From: JBKHBT01 sp046542255
Lineage (GTDB): Bacteria > UBP14 > UBA6098 > JBKHBT01
Direction: 5' to 3'
Assembly (NCBI GenBank): GCA_046542255.1
Contig: JBKHBT010000022.1
Coordinates: 1-41,069 of the forward strand
Length of the DNA stretch: 41,069 nucleotides
This document shows, one piece after another, positions 30,826-39,970 of this stretch. Within the stretch, counting starts at the first letter, position 1. Every line of letters starts with the position of its first letter. Made by a program: the position numbers and the translations under genes. Under the pieces are notes generated by a model. It saw only the letters and a list, made by a program, of their open reading frames with translations, was not told the DNA's origin and ran no database searches.

Positions 30826-33189
30826 CTAGATCAAATTGCCGAATTTATTCGCTGCATCGATGGCATCTTTTGCATAGGTATTCGCTCCAATTTTTTCCGC
30901 GAAATCGCTATCCACACATGCACCGCCAATAACGATGGGCAAATCGGGATATTTCTGTTTTACCTTTTTACAGATATTTTCCATAGCCGGCATTGTAGTT
31001 GTCATAAGGGCGGAAAGGCCGATACCATCCGGTTTTTCATCTGCGATCGCATCCATAATCCTGTCGGCACCAATGCTTTTGCCAAGGTCGATGATCAAAA
31101 AGCCATAACTGGAAAGCACCGTTGCGACAAGGTTTTTGCCGATATCATGAATATCGCCCTCCACAGTGGCAAGTATGATCTTAGCTTTCTTATTTTTGCG
31201 ATTTTCCTTGAGATGCGGTTCGAGAAAGTCCATACAGAACTTGACAGTCTCAGCGGCAGAAATCACAACGGGAAGGAAAACCTCTTTTTTTTCGAATTTA
31301 TCGCCGACTTGCCTGATGGCAGGAATTAGTTTTTTGTTCACGATATCCAGAGCTGGCATATCATTTAATAGGTTTTCCAGCTTTTTTTGTGCACTTTCTT
31401 TTTCGCCTCTTTGGATATCATCAAAAAGTGTAGTCTCGATATTGTTTTCATCATCGCTTTTTTTGAAATTAGCGAAAAATTCGATATATTCTTTGGAATT
31501 ATCGTCTTTGCCACGTATGAGGTTGCTGGCATGTACAATTTCTGAAGTAAGATTAGCAGTTGGATCTGCGATCGCCGAATCGATGCCGCCGGCTATTAGA
31601 TGTTCCAGAAATGCTGCATTTAGACGTTCTCGCGCAGGAAGGCCATAGGAAATATTCGATACGCCAGCAGTGGTATAGAATCCTTCATCACGATATAAAG
31701 CGAGTGTTTCCATGGCGATTTTGCCATATTTGGAATTGCTTCCTATGGGAAGAATAAGGACATCGAAAAGAATGCGGCTTTTGTCGATTCCAAATTCATT
31801 GGCCCTTTTCAGGATATTTTTTGCAAGGTATAATCTACCGGCGGCATTTTTGGGAATGCCGTCCTCGTCCAGAGGCAATGCTACGAAATTAGCGCCATAT
31901 TTGGCAATAAGTGGCAGAAGCTCATCGAGGTCATTCTTCTTAGCAGTTATTGAATTTAGGACAGCACGGCCATGATATTCCATAAATGCTGGCTCGAGTG
32001 CATCTCTATCGGCCGAGTCGATAAAAATGGGAATCTTCAGGATATTGCCGAGATTGCGAACAGCACGTTTTAATAGCGGATGTTCTTCCATCTTTGGAAC
32101 CGATATATTAACATCGATAGCATCTGCATTTGCCGATTCCTGGCGAAGGCCTTCATGGCGGAGCCTGGTTAGCTTGCCATCTCGAAGCTGGGCTTTGAGC
32201 TTCTTTTTGCCTGCAGGATTGATTCTTTCACCGATAATTCTGATTCTCCCATCACCGAAGCGAGCATAATCTGTCCTACTGGAGATTTCGAAATACTTTG
32301 CACTGCGCTCTGTGGGCTTTTCGATGCTCTGGATCGACTTTGCAATGCTTCTGATATGCTCTGGCGTAGTTCCGCAGCATCCACCAACGAACCTTGCGCC
32401 GGCTTTGATATTCCTAAGAGCGATCCTGGCAGAGTCATCCGGGCTTGCCGGAAAAACTGTGCAGCCATTTTGTATACAAGGAATTCCGGCATTCGGTTCT
32501 GCTAGAATTGGGAGATGCGAATGTTCAGCAATCTGCGTAATAGCATCAGGATAGTCATTCGGCGTCTTACCGCAATTGACTCCCAGGGCAATCGGCCCAA
32601 GATGCGACATCGTAATTGCAAATGCAGCTGCAGAAGTGCCCGTAACTGCCCTGCCATCGTCATCCAGAGACATATTGGCGATAAATGGCAATCCAGATTC
32701 AGAAGCTGCAAGGGCTGCGGCGCGAAGTTCTGCTATATCGGTAAAGGTCTCCAGAATAAGCAAGTCTGCACCAGCTTTTTTTAGTATTTTTGCCTGTTGA
32801 AGGAATACTCGATACGCATCATCGAATTCTAATATGCCAAGCGGCTGCACAAGGGCGCCGGTAGGCCCGATCGAACCCGCAATGGCAATAGCCGGATTGG
32901 CTGCATCTCTTGCAATCTCGATCGCTTTTGTATTTATCATTTCGATTTTATCTTCCAGGCCATAGTCGCCAAGCTTTAATCGATTTCCGCCGAAGGTATT
33001 GCTTGTTATGAAGTCAACACCGGCTTCGGCAAAACTGCGGTGTACTTGCTTGACTTTTTCAGGATTTTCGATATTCCATTGCTCGGGAGGATAGCCCTTT
33101 GGAAGCCCGAGCGATTGAAGATTAGTACCGATTGCGCCATCAAAAAGCAAAATTCTGTTTTCTTCTAATTTACCATTTAATATATTCAT
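30826..33189 (-). CDS. metH: Cobalamin-dependent methionine synthase, short form lacking the reactivation domain
   Basis: 787 residues against about 1200 for full-length MetH. The homocysteine-binding barrel (1-290) has FDGAIGTNLQ, Cys206 (GVNCGK) and Cys271-Cys272 (GGCCGTTP) as zinc ligands. The folate (pterin) barrel (about 315-560) starts with IIGERINPAGKKK. The cobalamin module has a four-helix cap (about 585-665) and a Rossmann domain with EGDIHDIGKN, His681 being the base-off cobalt ligand, and GLSALMTTTM. The C-terminal AdoMet-binding activation domain is absent and the protein ends at GNLI, so a separate reactivase or none is used. It could also serve other methyl donors. AAAGGA is 5 nt before the ATG. 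No second metH gene is nearby. Confidence 0.93.
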   Translation of the reverse strand: MNILNGKLEENRILLFDGAIGTNLQSLGLPKGYPPEQWNIENPEKVKQVHRSFAEAGVDFITSNTFGGNRLKLGDYGLEDKIEMINTKAIEIARDAANPAIAIAGSIGPTGALVQPLGILEFDDAYRVFLQQAKILKKAGADLLILETFTDIAELRAAALAASESGLPFIANMSLDDDGRAVTGTSAAAFAITMSHLGPIALGVNCGKTPNDYPDAITQIAEHSHLPILAEPNAGIPCIQNGCTVFPASPDDSARIALRNIKAGARFVGGCCGTTPEHIRSIAKSIQSIEKPTERSAKYFEISSRTDYARFGDGRIRIIGERINPAGKKKLKAQLRDGKLTRLRHEGLRQESANADAIDVNISVPKMEEHPLLKRAVRNLGNILKIPIFIDSADRDALEPAFMEYHGRAVLNSITAKKNDLDELLPLIAKYGANFVALPLDEDGIPKNAAGRLYLAKNILKRANEFGIDKSRILFDVLILPIGSNSKYGKIAMETLALYRDEGFYTTAGVSNISYGLPARERLNAAFLEHLIAGGIDSAIADPTANLTSEIVHASNLIRGKDDNSKEYIEFFANFKKSDDENNIETTLFDDIQRGEKESAQKKLENLLNDMPALDIVNKKLIPAIRQVGDKFEKKEVFLPVVISAAETVKFCMDFLEPHLKENRKNKKAKIILATVEGDIHDIGKNLVATVLSSYGFLIIDLGKSIGADRIMDAIADEKPDGIGLSALMTTTMPAMENICKKVKQKYPDLPIVIGGACVDSDFAEKIGANTYAKDAIDAANKFGNLI

Positions 33190-33507
33190 AATATCCTTTC
33201 TAATTATTTACTATTATAAAATTTATTACAATTTTGTGATTTAGCAAGTTTCATCTGCTATCAAATATATCTAAAATATCTTGTAATTAATTGACATTCA
33301 ATATAAAGCTTCTAAGTTGATCGTATACTATAAAAAAAATATCGTGAATAAAAGATTCAACAGCCAGCAAAATAGAATTTGGTAAAGAGATTTTCAGCAA
33401 AGGTATCCCGGAACCTCGGTATAGCTTAGCACTATGCTTTTAGTGATTATGTATTATATGTAAACATGGTTTACATAGAGCAGAGCAGTTGAGAATCGGA
33501 TTTACTT

Positions 33508-33602
33508 CCCCTATGCAAGGAGCGTTGAGACTTTCTTGCAAGTGTCAGGGGATGCGGCTTTGCTGAGCAAGCCAAGAATGGGCAGCCATATGACTGCCCA
33601 TT
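33508..33602. other. Cluster of hairpins in the 33190-33625 gap
   Basis: Within a 436-nt gene-free stretch upstream of metH and downstream of the fibre-like gene. CCCCT (33508-33512) pairs with AGGGG (33547-33551) around an inner TGCAAG/CTTGCA stem (33514-33519 with 33535-33540). GGCT-TGCT/AGCA-AGCC follows with a tight loop (about 33556-33573). A 9-bp stem AATGGGCAG/CTGCCCATT (33577-33602) completes the set. The elements could be the 3' end of the fibre-gene mRNA, the start of a metH leader, or a structured RNA. No known cobalamin or SAM riboswitch consensus was identified. The rest of the gap (33190-33505) is A+T-rich with nothing recognisable. Confidence 0.45.
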
Positions 33603-33625
33603 TGCAAATTTTATGGTGAGTATTA

Positions 33626-36600
33626 TTAATCTACATTATTGTGTTTATTATATTTGTTCTGCTGGTCAGAACTCATAGATGGAACCCAGGATTCCTTCCA
33701 ATTTTCAACTGGAATATGGTCTATCCAATCTGGACGATATTCTTCAGGTACTTCATCGATAGTATTATAGAGATTATGATCATTCCATGCAGCAGGAACA
33801 TCGAGCATTCGATAATTTTCATATCCTTTTCTTTTAGCCACGATACGGAAATCAAAACTCGAACCATCCTTCGCATCCGGTGCATTGAGAATAAATCTAT
33901 CCTGTTGCTTCTCGACCCACCAATCTCCCAGGCGAGCATTCGGAGTGATGAAAACCTTCATGGGATGTTCTTCATTGATTGTAACAGTCATAAGAAAATC
34001 ATCAGCAATATCTACAATAGCCATTCCAGAAACAATCTCGGCACTTCCAAAGTCTTCGAACCAAATCTCCGGTGATTCCTGACAATAAACAGCCTTCGGG
34101 CCTTCTTCTGTCGCAATTATTGCACTTTTTGTACCGGAGCCGGCAATATTGCCTGAAGAATAAACACCGAAAGTGCTCTGTGAACCGCTATCTTCTTCTC
34201 TACTACGACGGAGAGCCGTGGGATAAATACCTCCAACGAAATATCCACCATAAATTGGACTGGCCGAACCCCCACCATAGCCATAAACTCCGTAAACACT
34301 ACTACCGTCAGAATCTGAATTAGTTGCATAAGAATAGCTAGCATATCTTGAACCAGAACCTGCCATACCTGCTCTATTGTATGAGCCACGCCAGCCACCT
34401 TCAAAACGTCCTCCATAACCATAATATGCTCTGTTGTTGCAATCACCATAAACGCCATAATCATCGTAGGTGCTTGTATTTTCGCCGTAAACGGCGCGAT
34501 CGTCTGAAGCCTCTACATGAAGCATGTGGGAAGGGTCTGAATGCCCTATTGCAACTTTGCCATCCGGCATTATTACAAGCCTGTCTGCACCATTCCAGAA
34601 TATAAATTGATTATCGCTAACTTCAGAATTATACAAATTCCATTGATCCGATGGTGAAGAAAACTCCAATCTTGGATTGCTGGATGTACTTGTTGTAGTG
34701 ATTCTAAGATTTGTATGGCCGGATGAGCTGACCTCCAGTTCGTCATCTGGACTCGATGTGCCAATTCCAACTTTATCGGTTGTATTGTAAACAACCCCGC
34801 TGCCTTCGGTCCAGTCAGAATCTGTTCCGCCGGATGCTGCTTCCCAGTGGGCATTTGTACCATCGCTGGTTAATACATAGCCATCGGAGCCTGTACTACC
34901 GCCGATTTCAAGTGACAAGTCGGATGCATGAATCAGCATATCATCATCGGTTGGCTCTTCTATATATACAAAATTGCCATCGCCGAAATTGAGCCTTCCA
35001 CCATAACCAAGTCCGCCGCCATCCGGGCCGATAAGGCGCAATGTATTATCATCTGTGCTTTGTACTGTAAGGCTATGTGTTGAGGATGTTGCACCAATAG
35101 CCACATCATCGGTATTATTGTATACAATACCCGATTCAATTGTCCAGTCGTCATCGGCGCCGCTTGTTCCGGTTTCATCTTCCTGCCACTCCATCGATGA
35201 ACCATTCCATGCAAGAACATAATTTGTCGTTGGTGAATTAGAGATATTCAAATCGCTTTCGGAAACAGTGCCATCGACAATCATGCTGGATGTAATGGAA
35301 TTGGCCTGGCCTTCTTCAACATAAAGGCCATCTGTATATGTCTCATCGAGATTGACAGTAACCGTGCCGGATGTGCCGCCACCAGTTAGTCCAGTACCCG
35401 CTGTAACTTCAGAGATATATCTTCCATCGGTATATGTAACATCGAGCTGGACTGTAACGTCGCCGGAAGTTCCGCCGCCGGTAAGGCCTGTGCTTGTATT
35501 GACTGCTGTGATGTCGCCTTCGCCACCAGAGCCGGTTTCGTCATTTGCCCAACCTAAAGTCCCGCTGGAATATTTGAGAATCATACCATCGGATGCACCG
35601 GCTGTGCTGATTTTAGGTATCGTAACTGCACCATTTGCGATCTCACTTTCGCCGACTGCACCATTGGCTATTTCGCTTGAGCCTACTGCATCTGCTGCAA
35701 TCTCGCTGGCAGTAACTGCACCTGCTGATATATGCGATGCTACAATTGCATCATTTGTTATGTGAGAACCATTGACAGCATCGGTAGCAATCTTGGCGCC
35801 TGTTATTCCGCCATCTTTCACACGGAGATTGTCGGTGCCATCGATTTCAATCGTGGCATCATCTACATTGACAGAAACATCTGTCGAGCTGACACTCAAA
35901 CCATCGCCATCGCCGACATTAAATGTGCCTGTAGGCGATTCATTAAGGCCATTGCCTGCGATAACTGTGGTTCCAGAACCGCCATCGTCTGTGCCATCTG
36001 CGAAACCATCGGGAACACCGGTTAGATTGTCCCAATGGACAAGATTGCTTCCAGTATTTGGGCCATCGCCATCGCTTGTATTAAGTTGTGTCTGGGTATA
36101 ATATTGCGAATCATGGTGATGCTGAGCAGTAGCGTCATCGGCATCGCCTTCGCCCAGTGTCAAAGCTTCGTACTGCGCATTTGTCATGTGGTAATATTCG
36201 GAAGTTGCGCCGCCCTGTAGGCCTGTCATGTCATTATGAGCATGGCTATGAGTTACGGGAGCGAAATTGTCATCGGCATATTGCTTATTGACAGCATCGT
36301 TTGCCCCAGAAGGTGCTCCAAGAGAAACGATAACCTGGTCATTCATATCCAGATAGCCGAAACCGCCTTCGCAGAATGAAGCATTACCATTTGCCGAAAT
36401 ATTGCCCGTAAGGTCTATATTCCCAGCGACTGCAAGATCTTCTCCGATATTAACATCGGGGTCGGAAGCATCGCCATCGAAAATCGAGCCAGAAATGTAA
36501 AGATTTCCGGATTCAATGATATTGACATCTCCCGAGAAATGTCCGGCATAATTATCTGTGCCGTCATTGTATCCGAGTGCGCCCCATACTCCGGTAGCAT

Positions 36601-37558
36601 CGCCGCGCACAGATGCCTGCCCGCCTGTCAGGCTGGATGAAGCATCTGCATGAATACGGCCTTCATCATAGACCAAAAACATATTACCTGGCGAATCGCC
36701 AACCGGGTCTGGATAGCTATAGCCGGTTGCATCTGTCCAGATACCATCACCAGTTCCGCTGCCGGATGCTGGCTGCCATTCCATACCCAATTCTGTGATA
36801 GTTAAGACATCGCCTTCTGTGCCCTCATCGCCATCTAAATTGATACGGCTATTGCCGCCCAGAAAAATATCATCCCAGCGATAATCGGCATGTCCGAGGT
36901 CCTGTGCAGGATTAACGGGAACGATATTGTCATTGAAAGCCACACGTCCGCCATATCCACCGGCATCGCTATTGTTGATATAATGACCATTAAGGTCGAG
37001 ATTAGACATAAGGTCTATATTGTCATCGGTGCCCTCTGCGCCGATTTGGTCAGCAACAAGAATGTGGCCATCGGTAACTGTGAGATTATCATCGATTTCA
37101 ACGATATCGTCTGTATCATCGACAATAGCAGTTCCGCCTGTCGAATTGCCTTCGAGAAGGACATTTTCGAGAGACATTCCGCCGGTTACATTATCGGCAT
37201 ATTTTGCGCGGAATGCATAGCCTTCGGCAGTAATAGGGCTTCTGGGACTCATCGCATCGCCATCGACTACGATCTCCAGGTAGTATTCTCCATCGAAATC
37301 GAGCGTAATCGGCGAGCTTTCACCCAAAACAACGCTAAACAGCCCCTTTTGGACTGTTACAGCAGAATGCGCCTCTGTCCAAAGAGCACTTCCGCCTGTT
37401 TCAACATCATAAATGTTAAAGGTAATATCAAGGGCATCATTAATACCGATTCCACTGACATCTGTTAATTTTCCCTGATAGGTCAATTTTTCGTTGATTG
37501 TTCCGAAAGAAATGGACACAATCAAAAGGATCAATAAAACAATCCTCTTTGTCAACAT
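33626..37558 (-). CDS. Large exported fibre-like repeat protein
   Basis: 1310 residues from the ATG at 37558, which has GGAGG 5 nt upstream; in-frame starts up to 37624 have none. Signal peptide (MLTKRIVLLILLIVSISFG) then a conserved N-terminal module (LTYQGKLTDVSG, FNIYDVETGGSALWTE, GLFSVVLG, PITAEGYAFRAKYADNV). The middle has phage-tail-fibre-like tandem units: SEIANGAV/SHISAGAV pseudo-repeats (about 580-650), TGLTGGGTSG..VTV units (about 680-745), and GIGTSSPDDELEV-type strands (about 910 on) as seen in tail-spike and collagen-like proteins. The C-terminus (SPEIWFEDFGSAEIV to VAKRKGYENYRML) is a domain common in exported proteins of uncultivated bacteria. Function unknown; surface or secreted adhesion is inferred. 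Asp/Gly/Ser/Thr-rich and poor in Cys. Confidence 0.85.
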   Translation of the reverse strand: MLTKRIVLLILLIVSISFGTINEKLTYQGKLTDVSGIGINDALDITFNIYDVETGGSALWTEAHSAVTVQKGLFSVVLGESSPITLDFDGEYYLEIVVDGDAMSPRSPITAEGYAFRAKYADNVTGGMSLENVLLEGNSTGGTAIVDDTDDIVEIDDNLTVTDGHILVADQIGAEGTDDNIDLMSNLDLNGHYINNSDAGGYGGRVAFNDNIVPVNPAQDLGHADYRWDDIFLGGNSRINLDGDEGTEGDVLTITELGMEWQPASGSGTGDGIWTDATGYSYPDPVGDSPGNMFLVYDEGRIHADASSSLTGGQASVRGDATGVWGALGYNDGTDNYAGHFSGDVNIIESGNLYISGSIFDGDASDPDVNIGEDLAVAGNIDLTGNISANGNASFCEGGFGYLDMNDQVIVSLGAPSGANDAVNKQYADDNFAPVTHSHAHNDMTGLQGGATSEYYHMTNAQYEALTLGEGDADDATAQHHHDSQYYTQTQLNTSDGDGPNTGSNLVHWDNLTGVPDGFADGTDDGGSGTTVIAGNGLNESPTGTFNVGDGDGLSVSSTDVSVNVDDATIEIDGTDNLRVKDGGITGAKIATDAVNGSHITNDAIVASHISAGAVTASEIAADAVGSSEIANGAVGESEIANGAVTIPKISTAGASDGMILKYSSGTLGWANDETGSGGEGDITAVNTSTGLTGGGTSGDVTVQLDVTYTDGRYISEVTAGTGLTGGGTSGTVTVNLDETYTDGLYVEEGQANSITSSMIVDGTVSESDLNISNSPTTNYVLAWNGSSMEWQEDETGTSGADDDWTIESGIVYNNTDDVAIGATSSTHSLTVQSTDDNTLRLIGPDGGGLGYGGRLNFGDGNFVYIEEPTDDDMLIHASDLSLEIGGSTGSDGYVLTSDGTNAHWEAASGGTDSDWTEGSGVVYNTTDKVGIGTSSPDDELEVSSSGHTNLRITTTSTSSNPRLEFSSPSDQWNLYNSEVSDNQFIFWNGADRLVIMPDGKVAIGHSDPSHMLHVEASDDRAVYGENTSTYDDYGVYGDCNNRAYYGYGGRFEGGWRGSYNRAGMAGSGSRYASYSYATNSDSDGSSVYGVYGYGGGSASPIYGGYFVGGIYPTALRRSREEDSGSQSTFGVYSSGNIAGSGTKSAIIATEEGPKAVYCQESPEIWFEDFGSAEIVSGMAIVDIADDFLMTVTINEEHPMKVFITPNARLGDWWVEKQQDRFILNAPDAKDGSSFDFRIVAKRKGYENYRMLDVPAAWNDHNLYNTIDEVPEEYRPDWIDHIPVENWKESWVPSMSSDQQNKYNKHNNVD

Positions 37559-37704
37559 ACACACCTCCATTTTTGTATTTTCTCTTCGAATAATAATATA
37601 AATAAAAAGAACTATAATGTCCATACTTTTATATATAATCCTGTCTTAAGGAAATACAAAACAATTAATATAGCTTTCAGAAAAACATAATAAAAAACTT
37701 TTTA

Positions 37705-37732
37705 TTGACTTTTCCAATGCATTCAATAACAT
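37705..37732 (+). promoter_or_regulatory. Possible promoter of sucCD
   Basis: TTGACT (37705-37710), a 16-nt spacer and TAACAT (37727-37732, 4/6). The leader to the sucC ATG would be about 70 nt. Confidence 0.4.
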
Positions 37733-37807
37733 TTATAGATACAGAACGATGTAGAAAAACAAAAATTGTATTTAATCCTAATTATTCGATAATGACGGGA
37801 GAAGAGC

Positions 37808-38941
37808 ATGAAGATTCATGAGTATCAAGCCAAAGAGATTCTTAGGAATTATGGGATACCAATTCAGGTTCATCGTCTTTGCACAACAGCGGATGAATGC
37901 GTTGCAGCATTTCGCGATTTCGATGGTATGTCAGTCATAAAAGCACAGGTGCTAACCGGCGGAAGAGGCAAAGCCGGCGGCGTGAAGTTGGCTAAAACTG
38001 TCGAAGAGGCACGCGATGCAGCAGAAGCCATTCTCGGCATGGATATAAAAGGCCTTAAGGTGGAAAAAATCCTCACATGCAAAGCAGTCGATATAGAAAA
38101 GGAATTCTATTTTGGATTTGTAAATGATAGGAATACCAAATCGATAACCCTTATGGCCAGCGCAGAAGGCGGCGTAGAAATCGAAGAGGTCGCCAAAACG
38201 GCGCCGGAGAAAATCATTAAAATACCAATAGATATCGAATTTGGTCTTTTGGAATTTCAGGCAAGAAATATTGCGCTGGAGCTGATGGGCGATATGAAAT
38301 ATGCCAAACAAGCAGCGCCAATTTTCAAGGCATTATATAAGGCCTATGTCGAAAATGATTGCACACTGGCCGAGATAAATCCCCTTGTAATTACCGATAA
38401 TGGCAAGGTTTTGGCACTGGATGCCAAAATCAATTTCGATGATAATGCACTCTACCGACATTCGCAGTTCGAAAAGCTCCGCGACCCTACTCCGGATGAA
38501 CGTACCGAGCTTCTGGCAAAAAGCAAAGGCCTGTCTTTTATCAAGCTCGATGGTAATATCGGTTGCATGGTAAATGGCGCCGGACTTGCAATGGCGACAA
38601 TGGATATGATAAAGCTCTATGGCGGCGAACCTGCCAATTTCCTCGACATCGGCGGAAGCTCAAATCCACAGAAAGTGATCGATGCAATGGATATTCTTCT
38701 CAAAGACGACAATGTCAAGGTCGTGATGATAAATATCTTCGGTGGAATAACACGCTGCGATGATGTCGCAAAAGGCCTGCTGAAGGCGATGGACGAGATA
38801 AATGTCGATGTGCCGGTCGTGGCAAGGCTCACAGGAACCAATTCCAAAGATGGCCGAAAGATGCTGGAAGGCACTAAATTGATTCCAGCCGGCTCGATGG
38901 CAGAAGCGGCAGAAAAAGCAATTTCATTAATCGGCAATTAA
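37808..38941 (+). CDS. sucC: Succinyl-CoA synthetase beta subunit (ADP-forming type)
   Basis: 377 residues. The ATP-grasp N-terminus starts MKIHEYQAKEILRNYGIPIQ, has the nucleotide loop VIKAQVLTGGRGKAGGVKLA, and the acidic metal site CTLAEINPLVIT; the C-terminal half has CMVNGAGLAMATMD and the VVMINIFGGITRCD loop. With SucD it interconverts succinyl-CoA and succinate with substrate-level phosphorylation of ADP (or GDP). Length is normal. GGGAG lies about 7 nt before the ATG. sucD follows after 17 nt. Together with the fumarase alpha gene next to them, they form a C4-dicarboxylate segment of a TCA or reverse TCA route. Confidence 0.96.
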   Translation: MKIHEYQAKEILRNYGIPIQVHRLCTTADECVAAFRDFDGMSVIKAQVLTGGRGKAGGVKLAKTVEEARDAAEAILGMDIKGLKVEKILTCKAVDIEKEFYFGFVNDRNTKSITLMASAEGGVEIEEVAKTAPEKIIKIPIDIEFGLLEFQARNIALELMGDMKYAKQAAPIFKALYKAYVENDCTLAEINPLVITDNGKVLALDAKINFDDNALYRHSQFEKLRDPTPDERTELLAKSKGLSFIKLDGNIGCMVNGAGLAMATMDMIKLYGGEPANFLDIGGSSNPQKVIDAMDILLKDDNVKVVMINIFGGITRCDDVAKGLLKAMDEINVDVPVVARLTGTNSKDGRKMLEGTKLIPAGSMAEAAEKAISLIGN

Positions 38942-38958
38942 GCAGGCGGAGGAATAAA

Positions 38959-39822
38959 ATGAGTATTTTGATAGATGATAAATCAAAGGTTCTAGTTCAG
39001 GGAATAACAGGCCGCGATGGCGGTTTCCATGCCAAATTGATGCGCGATTATGGCACAAATGTAGTAGGCGGAACATCGCCCGGAAAAGCAGGCCAAACAG
39101 TCGATGGAATGCCGGTGTTTAATTCTATGAAAGACGCGGTATGCGAAACTGGCGCCGATGTATCGATAATATTCGTGCCAGCAAGATTCGCCATCGATGC
39201 TATCTACGAAGCATCAGATGCTGGCGTGGAGCTGGTTATTGCAATTTCAGAAGGCATCCCGGTCATGGATATGATGAAAGTGGTGCCATACCTGAAGAAA
39301 AATGGCACAAAGCTTATCGGCCCGAATTGTCCGGGGCTAATCACACCCGGAAAAGCCAAAGTTGGTATTCTTCCTGGAAATATATTCAAGCCCGGAATAA
39401 TTGGACTGATGTCCAGAAGTGGCACTCTTACATATGAAATAGTAAACCAGATAACCGAGGCCGGAATGGGGCAATCAACATGCATAGGTATCGGTGGTGA
39501 TCCGGTTATCGGACTGGGATATATCGAGATTCTCGAGATGTTCAATAATGATCCCGAAACAGAGGCAATAGTATTGGTCGGCGAGATTGGCGGAGATGCC
39601 GAAGAACAGGCGGCCGAATTTATCAAATCCGAAATCGATAAGCCAGTTGTAGCATTTATAGCAGGAAGAACCGCGCCTCCGGGCAAAAGAATGGGACATG
39701 CCGGAGCGATAATATCATCCGGAACCGGAACAGCCGAAGAAAAAGTGGCATCATTCGAAAAAGTTGGAGTACCAGTTGCAAAAGAACCGGGTGAAATTCC
39801 GAAATTTATCAAGTCTTTTTAG
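38959..39822 (+). CDS. sucD: Succinyl-CoA synthetase alpha subunit
   Basis: 287 residues. The CoA-binding Rossmann start is VLVQGITGRDGGFHAKLM, followed by GTSPGKAGQ and the CoA site LIGPNCPGLITPG. The phospho-His is His247 in GKRMGHAGAIISSGTG. GGAGG is 6 nt before the ATG. It pairs with SucC just upstream. A terminator-like hairpin lies 100 nt downstream, directly before the next gene. Confidence 0.97.
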   Translation: MSILIDDKSKVLVQGITGRDGGFHAKLMRDYGTNVVGGTSPGKAGQTVDGMPVFNSMKDAVCETGADVSIIFVPARFAIDAIYEASDAGVELVIAISEGIPVMDMMKVVPYLKKNGTKLIGPNCPGLITPGKAKVGILPGNIFKPGIIGLMSRSGTLTYEIVNQITEAGMGQSTCIGIGGDPVIGLGYIEILEMFNNDPETEAIVLVGEIGGDAEEQAAEFIKSEIDKPVVAFIAGRTAPPGKRMGHAGAIISSGTGTAEEKVASFEKVGVPVAKEPGEIPKFIKSF

Positions 39823-39921
39823 CTGTTTGTATCTATAATAAAACCTTAAGAAAAGGTAAACGCTGCAGGATGTTTGTAAATATTGTAAAAGATAAAATTG
39901 AACTGTTAAATATTTAAACTC

Positions 39922-39954
39922 AAACCGGATATTATGCCAGGATATTCGGTTTTT
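39922..39954 (+). terminator. Intrinsic terminator or attenuator directly before the fumarase gene
   Basis: AAACCGGATAT (39922-39932) pairs with ATATTCGGTTT (39942-39952), 11 bp with one G-U, 9-nt loop, followed by a T-run to 39954. It ends only 6 nt before the AGGAGG of the fumarase gene (39961-39966), so any transcript reaching that gene must pass it. A possible promoter TTGTAA-N17-TTAAAT lies upstream of it. Confidence 0.75.
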
Positions 39955-39970
39955 CTATTAAGGAGGCCCA

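Noticed and set aside
33508..33602. CRISPR-like array
   Set aside because: The hairpins differ in sequence, and there is no regular spacing or repeated unit.
33190..33625. Cobalamin or SAM riboswitch upstream of metH
   Set aside because: A ggggaagtaaatccg segment on the minus strand recalls part of the cobalamin box, but the required GGTGC-type strand and the GCCACTG loop are not there.
34117..36600. Many open frames opposite the fibre-like gene
   Set aside because: They are by-products of its repetitive codons, with no ribosome-binding sites and no recognisable domain.
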